From the NCBI RefSeq assembly GCF_000247695.1, contig NW_004624732.1:17221059-17285058 (forward strand): a DNA stretch of 64,000 nucleotides, given 5' to 3'. The notes beneath the pieces are model-generated. The model saw only the letters and a program-made list of their open reading frames with translations, made no database searches and had not been told where the DNA came from. Shown here in pieces: positions 38,327-48,209 of this stretch (its first letter is position 1; each line of letters starts with the position of its first letter). The stretch is from Heterocephalus glaber. Its lineage: Eukaryota; Chordata; Mammalia; Rodentia; Bathyergidae. Made by a program: the position numbers and the translations under genes.

Positions 38327-38688
38327 TGCCCAGGTGACGACTCCGGCCCCGGAGGAGCGGGGAAGGAGGTACCGGGAGCGCTCCCGTTGCTGGACACCGC
38401 GCCCCGCGCCCCCAGCCTCACGGCGGAAGGGGAGCAGGGCCAGAGCGGAAGGGGCCAGGACGGAGGGCGTCCCCAAACTGGGCTCCGGCCCACCCAGACT
38501 CCCAGGAGCGCTGTCCCGGCCTACCAGGCGTTTCTGAGCCCCAGAAACAGAGATTTGGACGAACTGTCACAACTGGTAACGCCACCTCCGAGGAGCAGGC
38601 GGCGGGCGCCGCCCTGAGCCAGCCGAGCCTGAGTCTGACAAGGTGTTTCACGCGACTGAGGGAAGCGCTTTGGATTTCGCTCCGAAGT

Positions 38689-38703
38689 CCAGCAGAGGGC
38701 GCC
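38689..38703 (+). promoter_or_regulatory. CTCF motif in the CpG-rich block
   Basis: CCAGCAGAGGGCGCC fits the CTCF core CCASYAGRKGGCRSY at all 15 positions. It is on the plus strand and includes CpG, so binding could be methylation-sensitive. Confidence 0.7.
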
Positions 38704-38728
38704 GTCTCGAGCAGTGGGCTCGGGCGGC

Positions 38729-38752
38729 TGCGCCTGCGCCTGCGCCTGCGCG
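38729..38752. promoter_or_regulatory. Tandem TGCGCC units (NRF1-like)
   Basis: Three TGCGCC units and a closing TGCGCG lie end to end. TGCGCCTGCGC is a known weaker variant of the NRF1 palindrome. It may equally be a short GC-rich microsatellite. Confidence 0.4.
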
Positions 38753-38776
38753 GGCGTCCTGCGCGCCGGGACTCGG

Positions 38777-38803
38777 GATCATCGAGATCATCCGGATCAT
38801 CCG
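38777..38803 (+). repeat. Three tandem 9-base units (GATCATCGA/GATCATCCG x2)
   Basis: Three back-to-back copies of a nine-base unit sit inside the CpG-rich block; the last two are identical and the first differs at two bases. Confidence 0.8.
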
Positions 38804-38900
38804 AACAGAGTCGGAGCCAACGGGATGGACGCGTCCCGGTCCCCGAGGCCGGGGCTGACCCTAGGCGTAGAGGGCACCCAGGAAGCACGGAGAGGGAAGC

Positions 38901-39085
38901 GGGCGTAGTGCTGCCCGTAATCGCAGCACTAGGGAGGCTGAAGCAGGAGAATCGCAGAGCCCAGTCTGCTGAGTTTAGTGATTTGGGGAGACCTGTGTAG
39001 AAATATGAAAGTAGAAAAAGGAGAAGGGAGTCCAGGATGTAATGCAGGGCTAAGGCCCTAGGTTGAGGCTCCCAATACAAGAAAG
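38901..39085 (+). repeat. Old B1+ID-like composite
   Basis: A decayed B1 (CGTAATCGCAGCACTAGGGA) with an ID-like end (GTAATGCAGGGCTAAGGCCC) sits directly after the CpG-rich block. Confidence 0.5.
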
Positions 39086-39095
39086 AAATAGAGGA

Positions 39096-39178
39096 ACCCG
39101 GGGATTTAGCTCAGTGGTTCCCGCGCCTCCTCGAAAGCTCAAGGACCCGAGTTCGATCCCTGGTACCAAAAAAGAAAA
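39096..39178 (+). repeat. ID-like SINE
   Basis: A young element with GGGATTTAGCTCAGTGG, GAGTTCGATCCCTGGTACC and an A-rich tail. Confidence 0.9.
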
Positions 39179-39243
39179 GACATGGAGGGAGGGATTGACA
39201 GATTGACAGAGACAGAGAGAGCTAAGTAAAATTAAGCTCTGAG

Positions 39244-39338
39244 TTTTTCTTGATACTCCAGGCTGGCCTCAGACTGGCAGTCCCATTTGCCCACCTCCCG
39301 GAGTGCTAGGATTACAGGCGTGTACCCCCACCCTGGTG
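39244..39338 (-). repeat. B1 SINE, partial
   Basis: Reversed B1 (CCAGGCTGGCCTCAGACTGG, TAGGATTACAGGCGTG). Confidence 0.75.
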
Positions 39339-39573
39339 TGAACTCGTTCTTTAAACTTTCGCAGGGGCGCCTTTGAGCTGTAGGGTGCCTTCTTTTCGTA
39401 CTTTTTCTTGCCCCAAACTCACTCTGCAGAGCACTTTTCTTTATAAACGTACAACCTCGCTACTTTAAAATATAATAAAATACCATAAAGAGACAAAGCA
39501 GTAAACGGGGTGGGGGAGATTTGCAAACATACACCTGAAACAAGGACTCAGATCCAGGATATATCTACTTTTT

Positions 39574-39611
39574 TTTTTTTTTTTTTTTTTTTTTTGGTAC
39601 CGGGGATCAAA
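39574..39611 (-). repeat. Extremely short ID insertion with intact target duplication
   Basis: Only the last 16 bases of an ID (minus strand TTTGATCCCCGGTACC) and about 22 A remain. They are flanked by a perfect 18-base duplication AGGATATATCTACTTTTT (39556-39573 and 39612-39629). This is a genuine insertion event that was 5'-truncated almost completely. Confidence 0.85.
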
Positions 39612-39989
39612 AGGATATATCTACTTTTTAAAAAGTCTGTAACACACACACAACTCAGCAGATTAGAGCCTACAGCAAGTCTTCCTAAAAAAACAAACCA
39701 AGAAGCCCATTAACTGGAAGAAGACACCCAACCTCTTCTGTTATCAAAGAAATGTAAATTAAACTGATTTGTGATTACAAACCAACCAGATTACCAAATT
39801 TTAACACCTCTGCCAATGTGGTATGTTAGGAGAGACTGAGAAGAACCTGGGCACGGAGCTGGAGATGGGAGAAGGTGGGATGATGCCAACCCCAGAGCCC
39901 AGCCTGGCAGGCAGTGAAGGCAGACGAGTGATAAAGCTGTCTCCCAAAGGCCCGCAGCCCCACCCCTCTTCATGCGCCCAGGGGCCCAG

Positions 39990-40387
39990 TGTTATGGTTG
40001 TGTCTAGCTGTCCCCCCAAAGCCTCATGAGGTCATAGGTGGGGCTTTTCAGAGGTGGCTGAATCTAGAGTGTGTAACTGATTCAAGGTACAACGCTTGGG
40101 TTTAAGGGTGTGTGATTACTAAATCAGTCCACTGATTGGTTTGACACTCCCCTAATCCCGGTAGCCTGGATACAATATAAGAGACAGAAAGAGATTTGTC
40201 TGGTCCCTTGCTTGCTTTGCTACCTTCTGCCCACCATGAACTGCTGCCCCTCTGCCACACCACCCTGCCTTGGAGCCAGCTGTTAATGGACTGAAACCTC
40301 TACAAACTGAGCTAAATAAACCTTTCCCCCTTTAACTTTGGGTGTCAGGTATTTTGTCTCAGCAATGAGAGAAAAGTAACTGAGACA
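39990..40387 (+). repeat. MaLR solo LTR with 5-base target duplication
   Basis: It starts TGTTATGGTTGTGTC and ends TAACTGAGACA, with GAGCTAAATAAACCTTTCCC as poly(A) region. CCCAG flanks both sides (39985-39989, 40388-40392). At 398 bases it is a complete solo LTR of the MST/ORR1/MLT1 kind. Confidence 0.8.
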
Positions 40388-40557
40388 CCCAGCAAGTGCC
40401 CTGCGGCAGTTTGCCCACTCACTGCATCAGGAGCAGCCTTGCACATAGCATGAGTCCCAGACAAGGCAGGAGCAACACAGTGCCAGTGTATTGTGCCCAG
40501 CACTTCCTCTACAGACTTCGAAGGGCACAGGAGTCCAGGTTAAAAACCCAGAACCAA

Positions 40558-41862
40558 TTCAACTTGCCAAAGACTAAAACTAGACCTATATCTCTCACCA
40601 TGCACTAAACTAAAATCGAAATGGATTAAAGATCTAAATATAAAAAAGAAATGCTGAACTGGCTGGAACAGAGGTTAGGTAGAACTCTTGAAGACACTGG
40701 GGTAGGAAAAGACTTTATGAACAAAACCTCAGTTGCCCGTGAACTAGCACAAACAATCAACACGTGGGATCTCTTCTTACTAAAAAGCTTCTGCACAGCA
40801 AGAGAAACCACTAGCAGTGTGAAGAGACAACCCACAATGTGGGAAAAAATTTTCACCAGCAGTCCCTCAGACAAAGGTCTACTATCTAGAATCTATAAAG
40901 AACTTAAAAAAATCAGACCTCCTAAACGTAAAGACCCAATCCAAAAATGGGCATCTGAAATGAACAGACATTTCTCAGACAAAGAAACTAGAAATGGCAA
41001 ATAAACATATGAAAAAATGTTCAACTTCACTGGTCATTCAAGAGATGCAAATGAAAGCAATGCTGAGATTCCACCTCACTCCAGAAAGGATGGCTGCTAT
41101 CAAGAAATCAACCAATAACAAATGCTGGCGGGGCTATGGGGAAAGAGGAACCTTGCTCCACTGCTGGTGGGAGTGTAGACCGGTGCAACCACTGTGGAAA
41201 TCAGTATGGAGATACCTCAAAGAACTAGGACTGGAAGTCCCATTTGACCCAGCTATTCCCCTGCTGGAGATCTTCCCCAAAGAATGAAAAGAATCATACC
41301 ATAGTGATATATGTGCACCCATGTTCATAGGAGCACAATTTGTAATAGCTAAACCTTGGAAACAGTCCAAATGCCCATCAACTGGAAACTGGATCAAGAA
41401 AATGTGGTTTTTTTATAAAACAGAGTACTACTCAGCCATCAAAAATGAAAAATTAGAGACATTTGTAGCTAAATGGATCCACATTGAGGTGATACTCTGA
41501 AGTGAAATAAATAGAACATACATGTGTAAATACCGAATAGTTTCTCTGGTGTGAGAAACTGAGAGTGTAAATAAGGACTAAAAGGTATAATAGATAACGT
41601 GAAATAGGAAGAAAAGGGGCAAACAGAAGGGGGAAGTCGGAGGGGTAGGGGAAAGGAAAGAAGGGAATGGAATGAATATGAGAAAATGAAAAAAAGGAAA
41701 CAAAGTCTTTGTAAACAGGGAGGGATGGAGGGGTTGAAGGAAGGGCAAGAGAAGGGAGAAAAAAATAAGAACCAAGAGAGATTATGTAAAGGTGCATATC
41801 TCCAATGATGAATGTCATTATATTGTATACCTAAAATGTACCAATAAAAGGATATACAAAAA
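40558..41862 (+). mobile_element. 5'-truncated L1 (ORF2 C-terminus and 3'UTR)
   Basis: Two plus-strand open frames (40651-41004 and 40994-41287) encode decayed ORF2 C-terminal protein (for example [29 protein letters not shown]). A stop and frame change break the reading between them. A 3'UTR with a purine-rich tract (41585-41765) and TACCAATAAAAG plus an A-tail follow. It is flanked by AAAAACCCAGAACCAA (40542-40557 and 41863-41878). It cannot encode active protein. Confidence 0.93.
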
Positions 41863-42155
41863 AAAAACCCAGAACCAAGATACACAAAGCCAGTGTCTCC
41901 CACATGTCTTTCAGTCACCTTCCAAAGCTGATGTTTTAGCCAGCTGTTTTCCTAGTGGTCAGCCTCCCATGAAATTTTACTATCACAGATATGCTATATC
42001 CTTCATCTGTTCCTACACTGTGGCTCTTGGAAGCATCAAACCTCTCTATGACCTGAGGTTTCTTCAATTCTCCCCAGCCAGGTCTCATTTTTCATTGTCT
42101 TGGCAACATTATCTTCCCCCCTCCAGTGCCTGTTAAAAATGCCTAAATGGTTAAA

Positions 42156-42910
42156 TCATGGGTGTCCAACCTATTGACTTCCCTGGGCCACATTGAGGAA
42201 AGAGGAATTATCTTGGGCCACATATAAAAATATATAATGAAGGTCATGTCTATATATAGCAGACCTGCTTTTTAACGTTTTTATTATAATATTTCTGGTA
42301 CTAGTAGTGTTGTATATGTAATTTTGACAATGTGAGCAAAAATTGATACATTTTGTACTTCCTATCCCATAGCTGCTACAAATTTTTTAAATTTTTTTTG
42401 AGACAGTCTCACTATTTAGTTCAGTCTGGCCTTGAACTCGCTGTGTAGCCTAGGTTGGCCTTCAATTTGTGGCAATCCTCCTGCCTCAGCCTTCCACATT
42501 TTGAGATTACAGGCACCACCACACCTGGCTATTTTAACTTATTAAGTTATTTTATGAAATACTACAAGTCCAAGTTTAATAATTAAGAGAACTTGTATGT
42601 CTGCTTAATAACAACGAACACTTGACTTTGCAGGTACGTGTGTGTAGGTAGGCTGCAGCACTGTTACTCTCAAAGTTGCACGAGTGTGTGTAACATCTGA
42701 CACATGTGAGCTCCCATCCAGGTGTGTGTGGTGGCCTCGGGAGGCAGGCTTAGCACTGCAGTTCACCCTCCTCCATCATTGCCTAGGCAGTCTGTGTTCA
42801 TGCAATGGATCATGAAGAATACTGCTAAAAATCACATTGCAATGGTAGCAGCTTACAAGGCCGCATTACCAGCTGTGCAGGGCTGCATGCTGCCTGCGGT
42901 TGGACATGCC
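42156..42910 (+). mobile_element. hAT-type DNA transposon (MER30-like) with 8-base duplication
   Basis: The left end GGGTGTCCAACC and right end GGTTGGACATGCC are near-inverted repeats, and GACTTCCCTGGGCCACATTG is a familiar inner pattern. TGGTTAAA flanks both sides (42148-42155, 42911-42918). A reversed B1 (about 42392-42533) lies inside. No transposase is coded. The family name is from memory. Confidence 0.7.
42392..42533 (-). repeat. B1 SINE inside the hAT element
   Basis: Reversed B1 with the internal duplication (GAACTCGCTGTGTAGCC, CTCCTGCCTCAGCC). Confidence 0.85.
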
Positions 42911-43014
42911 TGGTTAAACCATCCGAAATCGCAGGTATTCATATGGTTCAGCTTATCTCACTGCTTATAATTATACATTTGTTTTGTTTCATTTTGTTTA
43001 TTTGTTTGTTTTAG

Positions 43015-43156
43015 ATTTTTTGAGACAGGGTCTCATTCTAATTCAGGTTGGGCTTGAACTCACTATGTAACCTAGGCTGGCCCCAAACTCACAACAACCC
43101 TCCTGCCTCAGCCTCCCAGGTGCTGGGATTATAGGCATGTGCCACCATGCCCAGCC
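43015..43156 (-). repeat. B1 SINE
   Basis: Reversed B1 with internal duplication and T-rich head; flanked by TAATTATACATTT and TAATTATATGTTT. Confidence 0.85.
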
Positions 43157-43329
43157 TAATTATATGTTTTGGATGGAAAACTCTAAAGAGAATCCATGAA
43201 CTGAATAATAATGCATTGTTAAGAAGGGGGAAGCTTGATTGGTGGAAAGAGCTAGGAGCAGAGAAAGTCCCCTGGGGTGGGAAGCTGCCCATAAAGTATC
43301 TGGAAGGTAAGAGGTTGTTTAGGTCTGTA

Positions 43330-43771
43330 ACCTGAGAGGTGAATTGTAGATCCTCTCCTCCGTGTAAGGTGTATTCAAATGTGACTGAGATCTCTGTGGA
43401 ACGGCACCATGCAGGTGTTGCTGCGATATGGACCAGGTGCTTCCAAGGCCGTGTGTGGAAGGCTTTGTTCCCAGGCTGTGCTGCTGCTGGGGGTTAGGCA
43501 GGGGAGGCTGTAGGTCACTGGGGGTGGGCCTCACAGGGGACTGTGGGCACTGAGGCTTGGCTTCCCCCTCTTCACTGCACCCATGAGGGGAACAGGTCTT
43601 CTGTACTGTGCATGACCCTCTGTGATGTGCTGCCTGCCACAAGCCCAGAAGCAATGGGTTCAGCCAGTCACGGACTGGAACCTCCAAACTGTGAGCCAAA
43701 ATAAACCTTCCCTGTTTTTAAGTTGATTATGTCAGGTGTGTTGTTACAGTAATGGAGAGCTCATTAACACA
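43330..43771 (+). repeat. MaLR-like LTR
   Basis: The 3' end has CTGTGAGCCAAAATAAACCT, TCAGGTGTGTTGTTACAGTA and TCATTAACACA, the usual MaLR end. The start is uncertain. Confidence 0.55.
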
Positions 43772-43841
43772 GATGTGTACATTTTCCATGTGATTGGTCT
43801 GTGTTTTTATTCACGTCCAGGTTCACAAACACTTGTGGATT

Positions 43842-43918
43842 GACTGAGGTGATGGGGATAGAACCCAGGGCCTTCCACATGTCAGGCAAGTGCTCTGCCA
43901 CCGAGCTGCACCCCAGCA
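43842..43918 (-). repeat. ID-like SINE
   Basis: Reversed older ID (GGGGATAGAACCCAGGGCCT … GAGCTGCACCCCAGCA), flanked by ACAAACACTTGT on both sides. Confidence 0.75.
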
Positions 43919-44094
43919 CAACAAACACTTGTTAATCACCTGCCATTTACCAGTTGTGTACCTGTGAGCAAGCACCTTAATCCCTGTGCCTCAACTGCCT
44001 CGTCTGTCAAAAAAGAGGATAAGAAGAGCATCAAACTGAGAGGGCTGTTATAAAGACTAACTGAATCCACACCTGTAGTCTCTAGTTGGAAACC

Positions 44095-44530
44095 GAAGAC
44101 AGAGAAATAAATCCTGAAAGCAAATAGAAAGAATGCTTTACCTATAAAAGAACAATTCAAATGACAGCAGATTTCTTATCTGAAACCATGGATACCAGCA
44201 GGAAATGGCACAACATTTTTTAAATGCCAAAAGCAAAGACATGTCAATGCCAAATTCTACACTGAAAAATATCCTTTGCAAATTGGAGACATGAAGTCAT
44301 TCTCAAGCAGAAGAGCACTAAAAGAATTTGTTACCAGAGCCAGGGATTCAGTTCAGTGGCACCACACCTGCCTTGTAAGTGCAATGTCCTGAGTTGAATT
44401 CCCAGTACCAAAAAAAAAAAAAATTATTACCAGCTGACCTACTCAGAGAGAATGCCTAAAGGACATCCTCTCAACATAAATGATTGGCTCCTTTGGGCCA
44501 TGTTTATAGGCCACTTACCATTGGAGGAAC
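44095..44530 (+). repeat. Old L1 fragment split by an ID
   Basis: The plus-strand pattern (CCTATAAAAGAACAATTCAA, GACAGCAGATTTCTTATCTG) fits a decayed L1. An ID at 44336-44423 interrupts it with TTACCAG on both sides. Confidence 0.6.
44336..44423 (+). repeat. ID-like SINE
   Basis: It reads GCCAGGGATTCAGTTCAGTG to CCAGTACC with an A-run; slightly diverged. Confidence 0.85.
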
Positions 44531-44541
44531 TACTTTAGCTA

Positions 44542-44894
44542 TGTTAGTCTGTTTGCTGTTGCTAATAACACAATATCATAGACTGGGTGAGTTATAAAGA
44601 AAAGAGGATTGTTTTGGTTCAAGGTGAATGGGCTGCACCTGGTGATGCCTTTTACTGATGTTGCCTCAGGCAGCATGGTGAAAGACAGGGTGCACGTGTG
44701 TGTGGGTCTTTCCTGGTCCTTCCCACTTCAGGATTCAGTCATGGGTCTCCCACCCTGGTGCCTCTGTTCAGTCCAAACGGCCTCCCCAAATCCTCACCTC
44801 TAAATACCATAGTCAGATCTAGCTCTACCCTGATATCTTAAAATGAGGATTCAGTGTAACTTTCAGAGGGAACAAACCATTTCAAACCATGGCA
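44542..44894 (-). repeat. MaLR-like LTR
   Basis: It opens TGTTAGTCTGTTTGCTGTTG, then ATAGACTGGGTGAGTTATAA, and closes with CAAACCATGGCA, the reverse of an MST/MLT1-type LTR. Confidence 0.6.
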
Positions 44895-45271
44895 TCACCC
44901 AAACTTTAAAATCACAGTCATATGAATAGATCAAAATGAAATCCTTTTAAAATGTTCCAGTGGCATAATGTAATTACACTAGATATCAACAACTAAAAAT
45001 AACAGAAAGATATCCAAATAAGGCAGATTAGGGTGTGGGAAAATGGCTGGACAATTGGGCAGGATCTGTCAATTATGGAGACCTATCACATCTGGAACAC
45101 ATGTGCAGAGCAGCTTTGGAGCCTGGTGTGGGATGGCCAGTTCTGACATCAGAAGAAGGGGGATATAAAAGACGGCAGCCATTGTTCTGGTGGCCACTGT
45201 CTTCTTGCTCTTGCAGTGGCCCACTCTGAGAGCAGAGTGAATTTATCTTGACAGCATTTCTTTTTGAGCAC

Positions 45272-45451
45272 TTTTTTTTTTTTTTTGGTACCGAGGATCG
45301 AACTCAGGTCCTTGCACTTCTGCAGCAGGTAGTGAAACCACTGAGCTAAATCCCCGGCCCAAGCACTTTTTTTTTTTGGTACCAGGGATCAAACTTAGAA
45401 CTTTGTGCTTGGGAGGCAGGTGGCAGCACCACTGAGCTAAATCCCCAGCCC
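45272..45451 (-). repeat. Two ID-like SINEs side by side in the same orientation
   Basis: The first (45272-45359) and second (45366-45451) are both full length and reversed, each ending TAAATCCCC(A/G)GCCC. Related short flanks GAGCACTTTT, AAGCACTTTT and GAACACTTCT separate them, so the same target was used twice. Confidence 0.9.
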
Positions 45452-45599
45452 TTGAACACTTCTTTTGCATGTCTTTTCCACTTCTTTTTCTTTTAAATAA
45501 ATGTTAAACTTTTACATTCACCAGTTGTCTGGTCCAATACTTTGAACAGGACAAGAGCCTGGAAAGGACCACTGGGCACCCTACTGTCTGCTAACACAA

Positions 45600-46930
45600 A
45601 CACTTGGGAACTAAATAATGCATTTTAAGTAATATATGAGTAAAACATGAAACCTCAAATTAAATAAAAATACACAGAACTGAATGAAAATAAAAGTTCA
45701 AAATATTAAAACTGGTAAGATAAATCTAAAACTGTTCTGAGAGAAAAATTTATAGAATTAAATGTTTAGAACAAAAAGAAAGGCTTCATTTTAATCATCT
45801 AAGCCCCCACCTCTAGAAACTAGGAAAAGAAGAGCAAAATAAACTCAAGTCAAGAAGAAAGAAAGAGGGGCCAGGGATTTAGCTCAGTGGCACCGGTCCT
45901 GCCTCATAAGCACAAAGTCCTGAGTTCGATCCCTGGTACCACAAAAAAAGAAGAAAGAAAAACAGCAGAATTCAATGAAACTGAAAATGGAAAAAAACAG
46001 AAAATCAATAAAACAAAAGGCTGGTTCTCGAAATGACCAATACAATTAACGAATCTTGAACAAACTGACAAAGAGGAAAAAGGGAAAAGACAGTTTCTAA
46101 TGTCAGAAACGAGAGAGGAGTCATCATCTACATACTGTAGCCACTAACAGGATTAAAAAGGAAATATCATTAAAAAAAAACCTCTTTGCACAGAAATTCA
46201 ACAACTTAGAGTAACTACACCAATTCCCAGAAAGCCAAAAACTATCAAAATATTTCCAAGATTAATTAAATCCTGGGGGAGGATGTAAAAAGAATTAAGA
46301 TGTGTTATATACATGGACCAATTTCCTGTAATGAAACCATTGTGGTCCTACAAAAATGTACTAATATCTACATAAACCCCACAGCTAACATGGTAATTAA
46401 CAATAAAAGACTGAATGCTTTCCCTTATGACCAAAAACAAGCCACATGCAGCAGTATAAGCCCATAGGCCCAGCTACTCTGGAGGCTAAGGCAAAAGGAT
46501 CACTTGAGCTCAAGAGTTGAAGTCCAGCCTAGGAATCACAGCCATATCATGTCTGAGGGAAAAAAATAAGAAACAAAAAAGCCCAGACCTAAGTCTCACA
46601 TCTTATAAAAATTAATTCAAAATGAATCAAGCATTTAAATATAAATTATAAAAGGTTTTAGAAAAAACAGAAAATCTCCAGGACTAGACCTAGATTTCTC
46701 AGACATGACACTAACTGGCACTAAAAAAAGCTGGGAGAAAGCAAATCCTACAAAGGACTCGTGTCCAGAAATAACCCTACAATTCAACAGTAACAAACAA
46801 GGAAATCCACAAACACTCCAGTTAGAAAATGAGTAAACAAAATGAGCAGGCATTTCCCTTTAGACAGGTACAGATGGGAAGAAAGCACATGAAAGTATAT
46901 CTAACACCCTCAGCTATTAGGAAAATGCAA
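45600..46930 (+). repeat. Old L1 (ORF2 region) with later SINE insertions
   Basis: A-rich, decayed ORF2-like sequence (GAAACTGAAAATGGAAAAAA, CAGTTTCTAATGTCAGAAAC, TAAAAAGGAAATATCATTAA) on the plus strand. It is interrupted by an ID (45866-45947) and an old B1-like element (about 46436-46563). Confidence 0.6.
45866..45947 (+). repeat. ID-like SINE
   Basis: A young copy flanked by AAGAAGAAAGAAA on both sides (45852-45864 and 45948-45960). Confidence 0.88.
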
Positions 46931-46950
46931 GACCATACAATGGTTTGGAT

Positions 46951-47148
46951 ATTCTTTCTCCTTGACTGAGAATTGAACCCAGCGTCTTCGCACTGAGATA
47001 TATTCCCAGTTTTGTTTTTGTTTTGTTTTAGGGACAGGCATGGTGACACTAAATTACCAGTTTGCCCAGGTTGAACTAGAATTTGAGACCCTCCTGCCTC
47101 AGCCTTCCAGAGTGGCAGTATTACAGGTGTGCATACCCACACTCAGCT
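46951..47148 (-). repeat. B1+ID composite (B4-like)
   Basis: Reversed ID (GAGAATTGAACCCAGCGTCT) is followed by a T-rich joint and reversed B1 (CTCCTGCCTCAGCCTTCCAG). Confidence 0.6.
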
Positions 47149-47151
47149 TTG

Positions 47152-47665
47152 GATATGGTTTGAGCTTGTCTTCCAAGGTTTCCTGTGTGGGAGCTTGCTC
47201 CTCACTGTGGCTGTGCTGAGAGGAGGCCATTGGGGGCCTGCCTCAGGGGGGTTAAGGTAATGCTGAGGGACCTCTTCAGTAGTTCTCTTGAGAGAGTTGT
47301 AGCTAAATGTGATCTTATAAGACTAAATTCCCAGCTGTGGGGGAGGCTGAGTTAGAAGGATCATTTGAGCCCAGGATTTTAAGACCAGCCTGGGCAATGT
47401 AGTGAGACCCTATCTAAAATGAATGAATGAATGAATGAATGAATGAATGAATGGAGTTGTATGGAAGGGGCACGCCTGGCTCTTCTCATGTTGGCTTCCT
47501 GTCAGTGACCTCTTCTTCCCACACAGCCCTGCACCCCACTCACCCATGTGCACCCAGCTGGCACCAGAGCTGTGCCTTGGAACCTCGAAGACCATGAGCT
47601 GATAAACCTCTTCCCCTGGTAAAGGTAGCCTGCCTCAGGTGTTTCACTTTAGTTCCCAAATATTA
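47152..47665 (+). repeat. MaLR-like LTR split by a B1
   Basis: The left part starts TGGATATGGTTTGAGCTTG and the right part ends GAGCTGATAAACCTCTTCCC and GCCTCAGGTGTTTCAC. Between them lies an old B1 (about 47328-47411) with a microsatellite tail. Confidence 0.55.
47418..47453 (+). repeat. (GAAT)n microsatellite
   Basis: About nine near-perfect units start right after the B1 end (CTATCTAAAAT), so they grew from the SINE tail. Confidence 0.9.
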
Positions 47666-47884
47666 TAGAATGGCTAAATAAGCCATAGTGATGGCCCCAC
47701 ATGCTGGCAGAGGAGTAAAGAAACTGCCTCATGTTTCAGGGGGGACAGGGAAGTGGTACAGGTCGCCAGTCTGCAAAGTGGTCCGTGGCTCCTGGTGAGG
47801 CTAAAAATGTGCTTATGAAACAGCCCATACCGTGCTCCCGAGTTTCCCTAATCCGTGAGAGCTTATGTTCACACAAACACTCAC

Positions 47885-48209
47885 CCACTTTCATCCATAA
47901 TATTAAACACTGAAAATAACCAAACTTCCTTCAGTGGGCAAATGGCTTTCAGACAATCTGGGGTGCATCAACCCTGTGGAACACTACACAATCATACAAG
48001 GAAACAAATTATTAATCTACACAACAATTTAGGTGCAGCTCAAAGGTGCAGGGGAAAACACACACACAGAGTTACAAAAATGAAAAAGGAAAACACAACT
48101 GGGAGAAAACATTTCCAAAACATATATTTCAACAGAAGACTTGGCTCAAGAATATATAAGTAATTCTTACAACATAATAAGCTCAATTTTATTTAAAAGT
48201 GACAAAATA
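47885..48209 (+). repeat. Old L1 3' region (left part)
   Basis: The plus-strand pattern includes AACACTACACAATCATACAA and GGGAGAAAACATTTCCAAAA. It continues after the younger L1, at about 49522-49700 (TTTGAACAAACACCTCACAG, CAGTTTGGCAGTCTTAAAAA). Confidence 0.65.

Larger units (their letters stand above)
38285..38880. promoter_or_regulatory. Orphan CpG-rich block (candidate promoter, enhancer or insulator)
   Basis: This is the only dense run of CpG outside the HS6ST1 exon. It contains two CACGTG E-boxes, a full-consensus CTCF site, four TGCGCC/G units resembling NRF1 sites, and a 9-base triple repeat. It lies about 9.4 kb from the HS6ST1 poly(A) site and 14.8 kb from the UGGT1 one, between convergent genes, so it is not either gene's promoter. 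Open frames cross it on both strands, as expected in CpG-rich DNA. A non-coding RNA promoter or an insulator is possible. Confidence 0.6.

Noticed and set aside
40651..41287. Open frames that could be taken as a host gene
   Set aside because: They read as L1 ORF2 C-terminal protein within a 5'-truncated L1 flanked by a target duplication.
41585..41765. Long purine-rich tract as a possible regulatory triplex region
   Set aside because: It is the standard purine-rich part of the L1 3'UTR, repeated in the second L1 near 49.15-49.30 kb.
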